A stretch of 64,000 nt of DNA. Source: Spongiivirga citrea (GTDB lineage: Bacteria; Bacteroidota; Bacteroidia; Flavobacteriales; Flavobacteriaceae). Below are positions 1 to 8,574 of the stretch, one piece after another. The DNA is taken from positions 124,001-188,000 of the forward strand of contig NZ_JAABOQ010000001.1 of assembly GCF_010671565.1 (NCBI RefSeq). The letters are read 5' to 3'. The position numbers and the translations under genes were made by a program. Every line of letters starts with the position of its first letter. Positions within the stretch are counted from its first letter, which is position 1. The notes beneath the pieces are model-generated. The model was given only the letters and a program-made list of their open reading frames with translations, had not been told where the DNA came from and ran no database searches.

Positions 1-1284
1 ACCCTTTTATCTGTTATTACATGCTATATCTATCTCATTTATATTAATTATAAAGCAGACACAAAATACGTAGGTCGGGATGACGAAGTAATCATCAAAA
101 ATGTTTCTACTTGGACAAGTGCTGTTCTATTCGCAGTAGTTGCGGCGACGATGGTGCATACCTATTTTATGCAACCATATGTGATACCAACACCTTCATT
201 AGATAAAACATTACGAGTCGGAGAATTCTTGTTGGTAAGTAAATTTCATTACGGGGTTCGTGTTCCAATGACTCCGATCGCTTTGCCAATGATTCATGAT
301 GCAATTCCGTTTACAGGAATGAGATCTTATACAGATAAGCTACAACTTCCTTATTTACGTCTTCCTGCATTCCAAAAAATTAAACGCAATGATATTGTTG
401 TGTTTAGTTGGCCAACGGATAATTGGGTTGAATATGGTAAACCTGAAAAAGGTTTTATGACAAAGCCAATTGACAAAAAATCAAACTATGTAAAACGTTG
501 TGTTGGTATCCCAGGCGATTCACTTGAAGTAAGAGAAGGTTGGGTCTATATCAATGGCAAAAAGAATGAATTGCCTGATAGAGCTGAACCTCAGTTCAAA
601 TATCTCGTAACGACAAAAGGCGGACAGTTTAATCCATCGTATATGCATCAGCGTTACGATCTTGATCCCGATTACTATGGACAGATTTCAGCAAATCAAT
701 ATGTATTTACCTCATTAACTGTTGATGTCGCTAATCAATTAAAAAACCACCCAAATGTTGTAAGCGTAGAACGTGCAACTACACCAAAAGGGCAATCTGA
801 AGCTCAAGTTTTTCCTGAAGAAGGAAACTACTCATGGAATACAGACTTTTTCGGTCCTATATATATTCCAGAAAAAGGAAAAACAATTGACCTGAATGTA
901 GAAGTGCTTCCTCTTTACAAACGAATTATTACGGAATATGAAGGTCATACTTTGGCCGTAAATGGAAATCAGATAACTATTGATGGTGAGGTTTCGACAA
1001 ATTATACCTTTGGTCAAGATTATTACTGGATGATGGGTGATAATCGAAATAACTCACTGGATGCAAGAAGTTGGGGGTATGTTCCGTTTGACCACGTTTT
1101 AGGAAAACCTGTATTCATTTGGATGAGCTATGATACTGTCGAAGGTGTTTCACCTCGCTGGGATCGTTTCTTTACGACCGTTGGCGGTAACGGTGAGCGT
1201 GTTTCGTATTTGAAGTATTTCCTGATTGCACTAGCATTGTGGTTTGGTATTGATTTTTTCCGAAAGAAAAAAAAGAACGGATAA
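1..1284 (+). CDS. lepB: Signal peptidase I (5' partial)
   Basis: The frame is open from base 1, so the start lies to the left of the window; 427 residues are present. It cleaves signal peptides from exported proteins at the inner membrane. A hydrophobic segment is followed by the catalytic serine box PTPSLDKTL (Ser codon 196-198; Leu replaces the usual Met after Ser). The general-base lysine is in NYVKRCVGIPGD (Lys codon 493-495), and the box-E motif GDNRNNSLDARSWGYVP is near the end. A C-terminal membrane segment ends in a Lys-rich tail. The large insert between the Lys box and box E is usual for Bacteroidota enzymes. The gene is followed by wbqC, as in related genomes. Confidence 0.95.
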   Translation, partial: TLLSVITCYIYLIYINYKADTKYVGRDDEVIIKNVSTWTSAVLFAVVAATMVHTYFMQPYVIPTPSLDKTLRVGEFLLVSKFHYGVRVPMTPIALPMIHDAIPFTGMRSYTDKLQLPYLRLPAFQKIKRNDIVVFSWPTDNWVEYGKPEKGFMTKPIDKKSNYVKRCVGIPGDSLEVREGWVYINGKKNELPDRAEPQFKYLVTTKGGQFNPSYMHQRYDLDPDYYGQISANQYVFTSLTVDVANQLKNHPNVVSVERATTPKGQSEAQVFPEEGNYSWNTDFFGPIYIPEKGKTIDLNVEVLPLYKRIITEYEGHTLAVNGNQITIDGEVSTNYTFGQDYYWMMGDNRNNSLDARSWGYVPFDHVLGKPVFIWMSYDTVEGVSPRWDRFFTTVGGNGERVSYLKYFLIALALWFGIDFFRKKKKNG

Positions 1285-1291
1285 TTACTAA

Positions 1292-1318
1292 CAATTCAGA
1301 ATTCTGAATTCAGAATTA
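1292..1318. repeat. Short AATTC-rich palindromic repeat
   Basis: Interleaved copies of CAGAATT and CTGAATT lie between lepB and wbqC and contain the perfect 16-bp palindrome ATTCTGAATTCAGAAT at 1301-1316. It may act as a weak hairpin between the two genes. No function can be shown from sequence. Confidence 0.5.
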
Positions 1319-1324
1319 AAAGAT

Positions 1325-1945
1325 GTGATTCCACTAATTCATCCATGCTATTTTGGTTCCGTTTCGCAATATGCGATAGTGAGTCAGTATGAAAAAATTA
1401 CTTTCGAAATTCATGACAATTATCAAAAGCAGACTTATCGAAACCGGATGTACATTTATGGTGCCAACGGAAAACAACTGTTAAATATTCCTATACAACA
1501 CCAAAGTGGTATTAAAGTAAAATACGCTGATGTTTTAATTTCTTATGCTGAAAATTGGCAAAAAGAACATTGGAAATCCTTAGAATCAGCCTACCGCACT
1601 TCGCCTTTCTTTGAGTTTTATGAAGATGAACTACAGCTATTGTATGAGGTAAAAGAAGAAAAATTATTGAACTTCAACTTAAAGTGCCATCAATTTTTAG
1701 TTGATAATTTACCACTAGAAACTACTGCTTTAGAAAGTGATCATTTCGAAATAGATCAAAACGAAGAAGACTATCGTCATCTAGTGAGTGCAAAAAAAGA
1801 CTTTACTCCTAATCAGCCTATCTATACTCAAGTATTTGCTAACAAACATGGTTTTATTCCGAATTTATCGGTTTTAGATCTGCTTTTTAATGAAGGTCCT
1901 AATGCCGTTTCGTACCTCGAGAATTGCCAAATAAAGAGCGAATGA
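1325..1945 (+). CDS. WbqC family protein
   Basis: 206 residues, recognised as WbqC-like from the N-terminal IHPCYFGSVSQYA and the central NWQKEHWKSLESAYRTSPFF. WbqC relatives sit in polysaccharide biosynthesis loci in some bacteria, but their reaction is uncertain. The only sensible start is GTG at 1325: the overlapping ATG at 1323 is followed directly by TGA, and the frame closes upstream at 1289. Its stop overlaps the ATG of the next gene (ATGA), so the two are probably co-translated. Family call is firm, function is not. Confidence 0.85.
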   Translation: MIPLIHPCYFGSVSQYAIVSQYEKITFEIHDNYQKQTYRNRMYIYGANGKQLLNIPIQHQSGIKVKYADVLISYAENWQKEHWKSLESAYRTSPFFEFYEDELQLLYEVKEEKLLNFNLKCHQFLVDNLPLETTALESDHFEIDQNEEDYRHLVSAKKDFTPNQPIYTQVFANKHGFIPNLSVLDLLFNEGPNAVSYLENCQIKSE

Positions 1946-2250
1946 TACAGCTTTTAGTTCATTATTCGCTTCACTTAGTCTTTCCGTTCTTACTTGCTTA
2001 TATCTTTTTTCCAAAGCAATTCTGGAAGGTATATTTTATCTTTCTACTGGCCATGCTTATCGATTTAGATCATCTTTTAGCAACCCCTGTATTTGACCCG
2101 AGTCGTTGTAGTATTGGTTTTCACCCACTCCACTCCTACTGGGCTTTGGCCGTTTATGTTGCTCTACTTATTTTCAAAAAAACACGTATCATAGCATTGG
2201 CTTTGCTATGGCATTTGGCGGTGGATTTTATTGACTGTCAGATGATGTAA
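1942..2250 (+). CDS. DUF6122-like small membrane protein
   Basis: 102 residues. I chose the ATG at 1942 because it forms a 4-base ATGA overlap with the wbqC stop; a TTG at 1924 is the alternative. The protein is almost entirely hydrophobic with three or four membrane segments. Conserved polar positions include the DLDH motif, a Cys-Ser-Ile-Gly-Phe-His stretch and a C-terminal HLAVDFIDC. This pattern matches the Bacteroidota DUF6122 family, which commonly follows wbqC. The buried Asp and His residues suggest metal binding or catalysis, but no reaction is known to me. Confidence 0.75.
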   Translation: MIQLLVHYSLHLVFPFLLAYIFFPKQFWKVYFIFLLAMLIDLDHLLATPVFDPSRCSIGFHPLHSYWALAVYVALLIFKKTRIIALALLWHLAVDFIDCQMM

Positions 2251-2315
2251 AGGAAGTAATTCCTTTATGCGCTCTTAATCTTTGTTGTTTGCTCTTGCTT
2301 CCAAAGCGTTCTCGC

Positions 2316-2354
2316 TACAATTCCGATAGCTATCGGGATCACTCGAACTGACAT
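2316..2354. repeat. Flavobacterial intergenic repeat, copy 1
   Basis: Contains the palindrome CCGATAGCTATCGG followed by a CTCGAACTGACATT tail. A second copy lies at 16611-16652 and the tail recurs in the inverted repeat at 41496-41574. The copy lies between convergent genes close to the end of the minus-strand hydrolase, consistent with a dispersed REP-like element that may double as a terminator. Confidence 0.6.
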
Positions 2355-2368
2355 TTCTAATCTTGAAG

Positions 2369-3385
2369 TTATTCTTTAATAGAAAATCCGGCCATTACGG
2401 GATAATGATCAGAGAAAGGAACGCTAAAACTATTAAATGCATTGATCTCGAAATTGGCGTCTGCCATGATGAAGTCAATACGCACTGGGAAAAATCGAAA
2501 GTTAAAGGTACGTCCAAACCCAGAACCTTGTTCGATAAAAGAATCGTTTACGCCTTCTGATAATTGATTATAAACGTTAGAATATTGAGTGTTATTCAAA
2601 TCGGTACAAATTATCGTTTTATAAGGGGATTTCTTTCGATGTTTATTAAATAACTCAATTTGTGTTTGTTGCATTGCAAAGGTGTTGCCAATGCGTCCGT
2701 ATAGTTTTTTAGAATCTTCTTCGGCTATTTTTTCGAGTTCAGGAATTACTTTAAGCGATTGTAAGTGTACATTGTAAATTCGTATGGTATCCTGTTGCCT
2801 AACCACATCGACAAAAATGGCATTATTATGCGTATCTGGAAAATTGACCGAGCCAGCATCTATAATTGGAAATTTAGAGTAAATAGCCAGGCCCGAAGAT
2901 CGTTTGTTGCTTTTTAATTTTTTGTATTTATACCGATAGCCTATAACATCCTTCCGTTTGTGAAACTCCTGCATACACAGGACACTAGGGTCATTATCCG
3001 CAATGAATTGCACTAACTTATCCCCTATGCTATCTGACTTAATTTGCTCGAAATTATTGAACAATCGAACATTGTAACTCATTACAGTGAAGTCACTTTC
3101 TGCAAAATTAGCATTGCCACCAAAGCGATATAAGGAGGTCACATGGGTAAATCCGAGTACCAAAACCAATAAGGATACTATGAGTTGTTTTCTTAATCGA
3201 AACGTCCAGTAAATAAGAAAGAGGAGGTTAACAACAATTAGAATTGGCACCGTAAGACTTAAAACGGCAATGGATGGAAACGATTTGGGAAACACATATG
3301 GCAGCGCATAGGACATTAGCAACAACAATGCGCAGATTGAGTTGATGATAAACAATAATTTATGTAATAGCCCTAGGTTTTTCAA
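2369..3385 (-). CDS. Endonuclease/exonuclease/phosphatase family membrane protein
   Basis: 338 residues. The first ~100 hold three hydrophobic segments and the rest is an EEP (DNase I-like) domain facing the periplasm or cytoplasm. Motifs in order: MSYNVRLFN, CMQEFH (catalytic Glu), NVHLQSL, TDLNN, and the closing RIDFIMAD and SDHYPV with the catalytic Asp-His pair. Substrates in this superfamily range from nucleic acids to phosphoesters and sphingomyelin, so the substrate is open. The apparent start is TTG (3385); the next Met is within the membrane region. It is probably last in the mutL-rhomboid-rhomboid run on this strand. Confidence 0.85.
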   Translation of the reverse strand: MKNLGLLHKLLFIINSICALLLLMSYALPYVFPKSFPSIAVLSLTVPILIVVNLLFLIYWTFRLRKQLIVSLLVLVLGFTHVTSLYRFGGNANFAESDFTVMSYNVRLFNNFEQIKSDSIGDKLVQFIADNDPSVLCMQEFHKRKDVIGYRYKYKKLKSNKRSSGLAIYSKFPIIDAGSVNFPDTHNNAIFVDVVRQQDTIRIYNVHLQSLKVIPELEKIAEEDSKKLYGRIGNTFAMQQTQIELFNKHRKKSPYKTIICTDLNNTQYSNVYNQLSEGVNDSFIEQGSGFGRTFNFRFFPVRIDFIMADANFEINAFNSFSVPFSDHYPVMAGFSIKE

Positions 3386-3436
3386 ATTGCTTACTGCAAT
3401 AACGTATTTGATTGATTAAAACGACGAATAAGCTGA

Positions 3437-4312
3437 CTAATTATCTTTTCCAGCCTGAAAGAGAAAATCCTTTTCCTGCTTGGTCAAGCTTTCATAGCCG
3501 GACTTACTAATCTTATCTAAAATTGTATCTATTTTTTGCTGATCGACAGTTTTTGTCTGCTTCTTCGCTGTCGTTTTCTTTGTTTTCTGTTTATGTACTG
3601 TTTTTAATGGCGATCGTTTTTCAGGTTGAAACATAGAACTAAAGCCATCTATCAATTTAGAGAACCATTCGCCATAATCTTTTCCGTTGAGTAAACCTCT
3701 GGCTAGAAAAAATCCGATTGCGGCACCGCCGAGGTGAGCTATAGCGCCACCAGAGTTATCACCAGCAATCCCAATAAAGTCTTTCAAAAGAACAAACACA
3801 CCAATCCACCAGAATTTAATTCGAAAACTAAAAAATCGGAACTCACTATTTGGCGAATATGTACACATAAATATGCATACGGCATTCACCCCTGCCGATG
3901 CGCCAATCATTTCAGCATGATTTTCAAAAACAGGAAAAATATTATAAAAGCTAATAAATAGAAGCCCACCTGCTATTACTCCTAGAAAAAAAACATTAAT
4001 AAAACGTCGTGAGTCAAATAAGTTAAAAAAGGAGTTCGTAAACAAATAAAGAATAACCATATTCCAAAAAATATGCCCAAATGTAAGATGGAAAAAACTA
4101 TAGGTTACCAGGGTCCAAGGTTTAGTAATGAACTCTTTGAGATTAGAATCAACCTCAAACCATGAAAAATAATCCGGTAGAGCTATTTTGAAAAGAAACA
4201 AAATACTTCTCAATAATAATGGGGCAACAAAAATTATTACATTAACAACTATCAACTTCTCGGCAAAATTTAACCGAGTCATTTTATAACGTATGTCTTG
4301 CATCAAACTCAT
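3437..4312 (-). CDS. Rhomboid family intramembrane serine protease (second of tandem pair)
   Basis: 291 residues from the ATG at 4312, which overlaps the upstream rhomboid stop by one base (TAATG); an in-frame TTG lies slightly upstream. Six membrane segments carry the catalytic serine in IGASAGVNAV and the catalytic histidine in AHLGGAAIGF. The His-Phe-Trp-Asn set in segment 2 (HIFWNMVILY) is also present. A basic Lys/Thr-rich cytoplasmic tail of about 80 residues ends in a short helix with NKQEKDFL-like composition. It cleaves membrane proteins inside the bilayer; substrate unknown. Confidence 0.92.
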   Translation of the reverse strand: MSLMQDIRYKMTRLNFAEKLIVVNVIIFVAPLLLRSILFLFKIALPDYFSWFEVDSNLKEFITKPWTLVTYSFFHLTFGHIFWNMVILYLFTNSFFNLFDSRRFINVFFLGVIAGGLLFISFYNIFPVFENHAEMIGASAGVNAVCIFMCTYSPNSEFRFFSFRIKFWWIGVFVLLKDFIGIAGDNSGGAIAHLGGAAIGFFLARGLLNGKDYGEWFSKLIDGFSSMFQPEKRSPLKTVHKQKTKKTTAKKQTKTVDQQKIDTILDKISKSGYESLTKQEKDFLFQAGKDN

Positions 4313-5055
4313 TAATTCCAACGGTTTTTATTGAATTGATTTTTTTTCCAATACCACATCATAATTAATCCTGTTATAGCACCTCCCACGTGCCCAAAAT
4401 ACCCTGTATTCCCCATTGAAACAAAGGAAATCTCCGAAATCAATCCTGATAAGAAATCGGCAATAACCAAAGATGGTATCATATACTTTGCTTTGATAGG
4501 AATGGGAAAAAACTCTGCATTCGGAAACATAATAGCAAAGGCAACCAAAATGCCAAATAAAGCACCCGAAGCTCCCAAAGAACTTGAATTATAATTCTGA
4601 AAAATCCTTCCCAGCTCTGCCTGGCTAAATTCATTATACAAAATTGAATTATACCGTCCTTCGTTTAGAAAAATTGAGAGAGATTCTTGATCCATACCAA
4701 ACTCAGTCAAATTATTTACTCCTATTATGTAAGAAACATATAACGTCAAGACAGATAACAAAGCTGATCCCAAGCCAGCTGATATGTATAAGAAAATAAA
4801 TTGCCTTCTTCCAAGAACTTGTTCAACACTCGAACCTACAAAAAATAGTATTAACATATTAAAGAACAAATGATTAAGATCAAGATGCATGAACATATGA
4901 GTGAAAATTTGCCATGCTCGAAAGCGTTCGTTTAATGGAAAATGTAGCACCAACGAGTCATAAATCTGACTATTAAGTAATGGTGTTTGCAATGCAATAA
5001 ACACAATCACATTAATGATCAATAAATGTTTTACGGTGTCAGTAATTCTAAACAT
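4312..5055 (-). CDS. Rhomboid family intramembrane serine protease (first of tandem pair)
   Basis: 247 residues with six or seven membrane segments. The conserved HMFMHLDLNHLFFNM loop, the catalytic serine in LGASGALFGI and the catalytic histidine in FGHVGGAITG are all visible, so it should be active. It starts on the base after the mutL stop codon and runs into a second rhomboid, which strongly suggests one transcript. An insert of about 45 polar residues between segments 3 and 4 is longer than in the neighbour and may shape substrate access. Confidence 0.93.
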   Translation of the reverse strand: MFRITDTVKHLLIINVIVFIALQTPLLNSQIYDSLVLHFPLNERFRAWQIFTHMFMHLDLNHLFFNMLILFFVGSSVEQVLGRRQFIFLYISAGLGSALLSVLTLYVSYIIGVNNLTEFGMDQESLSIFLNEGRYNSILYNEFSQAELGRIFQNYNSSSLGASGALFGILVAFAIMFPNAEFFPIPIKAKYMIPSLVIADFLSGLISEISFVSMGNTGYFGHVGGAITGLIMMWYWKKNQFNKNRWN

Positions 5056-6909
5056 CTACAAAAACTTTCTTTCTAATTCGTCCATACTAATCGTTATAAA
5101 AGCGGGCCTATTGTCCGGAGCCAATGTAGGCTCTTTACAGGCAAAAAGGTCATTTACTAATGACTCTTGTTCTGTCACACTTAAACTCATTCCTGTTTTA
5201 ATCGCTGTACTCTTCGCTATTGATTTCGCCATTAAATCAACTTGACTAAAAATAGCATCCGGTACTTCATTTTGAAAATCAGATAGCAGTTGATCAATAA
5301 TCAAACGCACCTGGCTTTCTGTTATATTAAAAGGGATTCCCGTAATTTCAACGGTATCACCTTCCATCTTAGAAAAGATAAATCCCGTATTTTCTAAGTT
5401 TTCTTTTACCGATGCAATCAAGGCTACATCAGCGGTAGAGAAATCTAAAGATAAAGGAAAGAGTAGTTGCTGACTAATACCTCCTTTTAATGTCATTTGT
5501 TCTAGTAGTTTCTCATACAAAACACGCTGGTGCGCTCTATTCTGATCAATAATAAGCATTCCTGATTTTATCTTACTTACCAGATATTTATTGTGTAATT
5601 GATAGGTAGTACTTTGGTCTTCTTTCGTTTTTTGCTCGAATAAAGATCCGGTAACTTCATCCGATTCTAACTCGATCTCGTTAAAATCAATTGGTATTCC
5701 AACAGATTTAGATTCTACGCCAACATACAGACTTTCCCATGAAGCAGTATCCGCCTTTCTGTAAGTATGCTTTTTTACAGATGGATTCTTCTCCACAGTC
5801 TCAGCAAAGGGATTAAAATTAGCATCGACTGAAATACTAGGGTTACTCGGTTTTTTTTCTTGATACGAATATGGAGTATCCATGGTAGCATCCCGATCAA
5901 AATCGAGCACAGGTGCTACATTAAATTGCCCGAGACTATGTTTTACGGCCGATCTCAAAATGGCATACAAAGCATGTTCATCATCAAACTTAATTTCTGT
6001 TTTGGTAGGATGAATATTGATATCAATGCTCTTAGGATTCACCGACAAATACAAAAAGTAACTAGGGTGTACTTTATCTTTTAGCAATCCGTCAAACGCA
6101 TTATTAATAGCGTGATTGAGATACGGACTTTTTATAAAACGATCGTTTACAAAGAAAAACTGCTCTCCTCTACTCTTTTTGGCAAAATCAGGTTTTCCTA
6201 CGAAACCCGTGATCGTTACCAAATCGGTTTCCTCGTCTACAGGAACTAATTTTTCATTGGTCTTGGGTCCGAATATCCCAACTATACGCTGCCGATGATT
6301 TGATACAGGTAAGTTGAACAACTCCGCCCCATTATGATACATATTGAATGCGATATTGGGGTGTGCTAAAGCCACTCTTTGAAACTCGTCAATTATATGG
6401 CGAAGTTCTACCTGATTCGATTTTAAAAAATTTCTGCGCGCCGGAATATTATAAAAGAGGTTTTTAACAGCAATGGCTGTCCCTTTAGGCGCTGCTACTA
6501 TTTCTTGAGAATTAACTTTACTTCCTTCTATCTTAATTTGAGTAGCTACATCTCTGTTTTCTGGTCTTGTGGTCATTTCTACATGAGCAATCGCCGCAAT
6601 AGAAGCCAATGCCTCGCCACGAAAACCTTTGGTATTCAAACTAAAAAGATCTTCTGCCTGCCTGATTTTAGAAGTCGCATGACGTTCAAAACTTAATCGA
6701 GCATCAGTCTCACTCATGCCAACACCGTTATCAACTACTTGAATAAGTGTTTTACCAGCTTCTTTAATAATCAATTTTACTAAAGTCGCTTCGGCATCAA
6801 TGGCATTTTCCATCAACTCCTTTACCACAGATGCGGGACGTTGTACTACCTCTCCTGCTGCTATTTGGTTAGCAACATGATCGGGTAAAAGCTGAATGAT
6901 ATCTGCCAT
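5056..6909 (-). CDS. mutL: DNA mismatch repair protein MutL
   Basis: 617 residues. The N-terminal GHKL ATPase has ELMENAIDAEA, DNGVGM and TKGFRGEALASIAAI, and the transducer domain contains NPKSIDINIHPTKTEIKFDD. MutL couples MutS recognition of mismatches to downstream strand removal. In the C-terminal domain the position of the DQHA(x)2E(x)4E nuclease motif reads DQNRAHQRVLYE, and the last domain ends with APDNRPAFITI where nuclease-type MutL has a CPHGRP-like motif. The endonuclease site therefore looks degenerate. No GATC/MutH system is visible in the window. It leads a run with the rhomboid genes. Confidence 0.97.
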   Translation of the reverse strand: MADIIQLLPDHVANQIAAGEVVQRPASVVKELMENAIDAEATLVKLIIKEAGKTLIQVVDNGVGMSETDARLSFERHATSKIRQAEDLFSLNTKGFRGEALASIAAIAHVEMTTRPENRDVATQIKIEGSKVNSQEIVAAPKGTAIAVKNLFYNIPARRNFLKSNQVELRHIIDEFQRVALAHPNIAFNMYHNGAELFNLPVSNHRQRIVGIFGPKTNEKLVPVDEETDLVTITGFVGKPDFAKKSRGEQFFFVNDRFIKSPYLNHAINNAFDGLLKDKVHPSYFLYLSVNPKSIDINIHPTKTEIKFDDEHALYAILRSAVKHSLGQFNVAPVLDFDRDATMDTPYSYQEKKPSNPSISVDANFNPFAETVEKNPSVKKHTYRKADTASWESLYVGVESKSVGIPIDFNEIELESDEVTGSLFEQKTKEDQSTTYQLHNKYLVSKIKSGMLIIDQNRAHQRVLYEKLLEQMTLKGGISQQLLFPLSLDFSTADVALIASVKENLENTGFIFSKMEGDTVEITGIPFNITESQVRLIIDQLLSDFQNEVPDAIFSQVDLMAKSIAKSTAIKTGMSLSVTEQESLVNDLFACKEPTLAPDNRPAFITISMDELERKFL

Positions 6910-6917
6910 TAGTTAGG

Positions 6918-7202
6918 TTAACTGAAAATAGATAAATCGAAATCAATAATATACAGGAAGATCAAAAGTAGAATTGCAATAATAATCAAGAGCCTTCTAT
7001 TTACAGACGGATCTGATTGATTTAAATCATGAACTGCTCGGCCAATTTTTGCTTTTAACGAATGATCTTTAGTGTTGTATAACTTACTATACTTAGTAAG
7101 ACGACCATCCATTTTAAAAGGGCGATCCTCACTATCATTTTCGTAATAACGTGGTTCGTAGTTGTACTTTTTGTTCTTTCTAAGGTTGTTAAATCTTCCC
7201 AT
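6918..7202 (-). CDS. Small basic single-pass membrane protein upstream of mutL
   Basis: 94 residues: a basic soluble part with KNKKYNYEPRYYE near the start and one hydrophobic segment (RLLIIIAILLLIFLYIIDF) at the C-terminus. Homologues in this position in Flavobacteriaceae often carry the label 'riboflavin synthase subunit beta'. I think that label was transferred from a neighbouring ribH; nothing here resembles lumazine synthase. Eight bases separate it from mutL, so they are probably co-transcribed. A TAATTTTG -7 element lies upstream at 7223-7216. Function unknown. Confidence 0.75.
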   Translation of the reverse strand: MGRFNNLRKNKKYNYEPRYYENDSEDRPFKMDGRLTKYSKLYNTKDHSLKAKIGRAVHDLNQSDPSVNRRLLIIIAILLLIFLYIIDFDLSIFS

Positions 7203-7362
7203 AATGTTCGTATTTCAAAATTAACCAAAAACAAAAACAATGCCGAGTCTAGTTTCTGAAAATTTGTTAATTCAATCAACAATTACGTTACTTTTAATAA
7301 TTATTAGCTAAACACAGGCGTGCATAGCCTTCTATTTGCAAATTTTAAGAGAAAAACAATAC

Positions 7363-7860
7363 ATGTCTAAGGCTACATTATCTACTGATTTTTTTATTGT
7401 TCAATTGCATCGTGGTTATCTAATTGAAATCCCCGCAGCGATTGCAATGCCATTTTATGAAGGTGGACATAAACGAATTCAACTCGTCGCTCAACATAAT
7501 CAAAACGAGTTAAAAATTCATGCAGCGCTTAATAAAAGACAATCTCAATTTTTTGTCATGTTTGGTAAAAAGAACCAGAAAGAACTTGGGATCGAGAAGC
7601 AGGATTCCTTTAAAATACAATTGATTGAAGACAGTTCTAAATACGGAGTTGAAATGCCAGAAGAACTTGAAGCGGTATTGTTAAGTGACTATGATGCCTT
7701 TCAAATTTTTGAATCGTTGACAATGGGCAAAAAGCGGAGTATTATTTATATGATTCTAAGATTTAAAACCAGCCAAATAAAAATAGATAAAGCCCTATTA
7801 CTTACTGAAAACTTAAAAAGAGGTATTCGCGACCTACGTGAGTTACTCAAACCATTTTAA
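7363..7860 (+). CDS. YdeI/OmdA-type domain protein
   Basis: 165 residues from ATG 7363 (a TTG at 7336 is less likely). The first half is a small beta-rich domain like DUF1905. The second half has GVEMPEELEAVLLSDYDAFQIFESL followed by a basic helix, the pattern of the OmdA/YdeI 'bacteriocin-protection' C-terminal domain (quoted in parts: PEELEAVL, AFQIFESL). Members are cytoplasmic and poorly understood. It stands alone, on the opposite strand to mutL. Confidence 0.7.
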   Translation: MSKATLSTDFFIVQLHRGYLIEIPAAIAMPFYEGGHKRIQLVAQHNQNELKIHAALNKRQSQFFVMFGKKNQKELGIEKQDSFKIQLIEDSSKYGVEMPEELEAVLLSDYDAFQIFESLTMGKKRSIIYMILRFKTSQIKIDKALLLTENLKRGIRDLRELLKPF

Positions 7861-7868
7861 CAAATAGG

Positions 7869-7899
7869 TTGTAATTGCTATATAATCTGTGTAACTTCG
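7869..7899 (+). promoter_or_regulatory. Promoter of sodC
   Basis: TTG at 7869-7871, a 20-base spacer and TAACTTCG at 7892-7899 match the Bacteroidota primary-sigma consensus TTG-N19-21-TAnnTTTG with one mismatch. It lies 30 bases before the sodC ATG. Confidence 0.6.
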
Positions 7900-7928
7900 T
7901 TTCAAACCGAACAAAATACTTCAAGAAA

Positions 7929-8513
7929 ATGAAAAAACAAATCCTTGTATTGTTGTTAATACCTGCGTTTATTTTTAGTTGTAAAAACGCTAAAAAAGAA
8001 GCAGAAAAAGTTGTTGAGGAAGTCGAGGAAACTACTTCCGAAATGAAAGAAGAAATCAAGGTAGAAACTATCAAATTCGCCATGAATTCTAAAAGTGAAA
8101 GTACTGCTACTGGCGAGGTAGAATTTGCTCAAGAAGATGGTACCGTAATGATGCGAGCTGTTTTATCCGGATTAACGCCTGGTGAGCATGCTATCCATAT
8201 TCATGAAAAAGCAGATTGTACTTCCGATGACGGGAAATCTTCTGGTGGGCACTGGAATCCAACTCATACACAACATGGTAAGTGGGGCATGGCAGAAGGA
8301 TATCATAAAGGTGATATAGGAAACTTCACAGCGAAAGAAGATGGTACTGCTGTGGTTACTTTCGAAACCGACGAGTGGTGTATTGGCTGCGACGATGACA
8401 CTAAAAATATTGTTGGTAAAGCGGTTATTGTTCATCAGGGAGTAGACGATTTCACTTCTCAACCAAGTGGCGCTGCTGGAGCAAGAGTAAGTTGCGGAGG
8501 CATTATTGAATAG
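7929..8513 (+). CDS. sodC: Cu-Zn superoxide dismutase, lipoprotein
   Basis: 194 residues starting at ATG 7929, chosen because it gives a clean lipoprotein signal (LLLIPAFIFSC, lipid-modified Cys). A Glu-rich linker follows. The catalytic domain has metal ligands in HAIHIHEKADC, SGGHWNP, HKGDIGN and VIVHQGVDDF and closes with GARVSCGGII; the first and last Cys can form the family disulfide. It dismutates superoxide in the periplasm or at the outer membrane. Monocistronic, with its own promoter and a strong terminator. Confidence 0.95.
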   Translation: MKKQILVLLLIPAFIFSCKNAKKEAEKVVEEVEETTSEMKEEIKVETIKFAMNSKSESTATGEVEFAQEDGTVMMRAVLSGLTPGEHAIHIHEKADCTSDDGKSSGGHWNPTHTQHGKWGMAEGYHKGDIGNFTAKEDGTAVVTFETDEWCIGCDDDTKNIVGKAVIVHQGVDDFTSQPSGAAGARVSCGGIIE

Positions 8514-8537
8514 TCATAGAATACAGAAAACCCTTAT

Positions 8538-8574
8538 AAAACGAGTTGAAAAACTACTTTTTTCAACTCGTTTT
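8538..8574. terminator. Bidirectional terminator
   Basis: A 16-bp perfect stem (AAAACGAGTTGAAAAA at 8538-8553, complement at 8559-8574) with a 5-base loop and A/T runs on both sides. It serves sodC on the plus strand and the convergent hypothetical gene on the minus strand. Confidence 0.9.

Noticed and set aside
6918-7202. Labelling the small gene as riboflavin synthase beta subunit
   Set aside because: The sequence has a C-terminal membrane helix and no lumazine synthase motif; the label is probably carried over from a neighbouring ribH in other genomes.
7055-7282. 75-codon minus-strand ORF upstream of mutL
   Set aside because: It overlaps the 94-residue membrane protein in another frame and is rich in codons without family resemblance.
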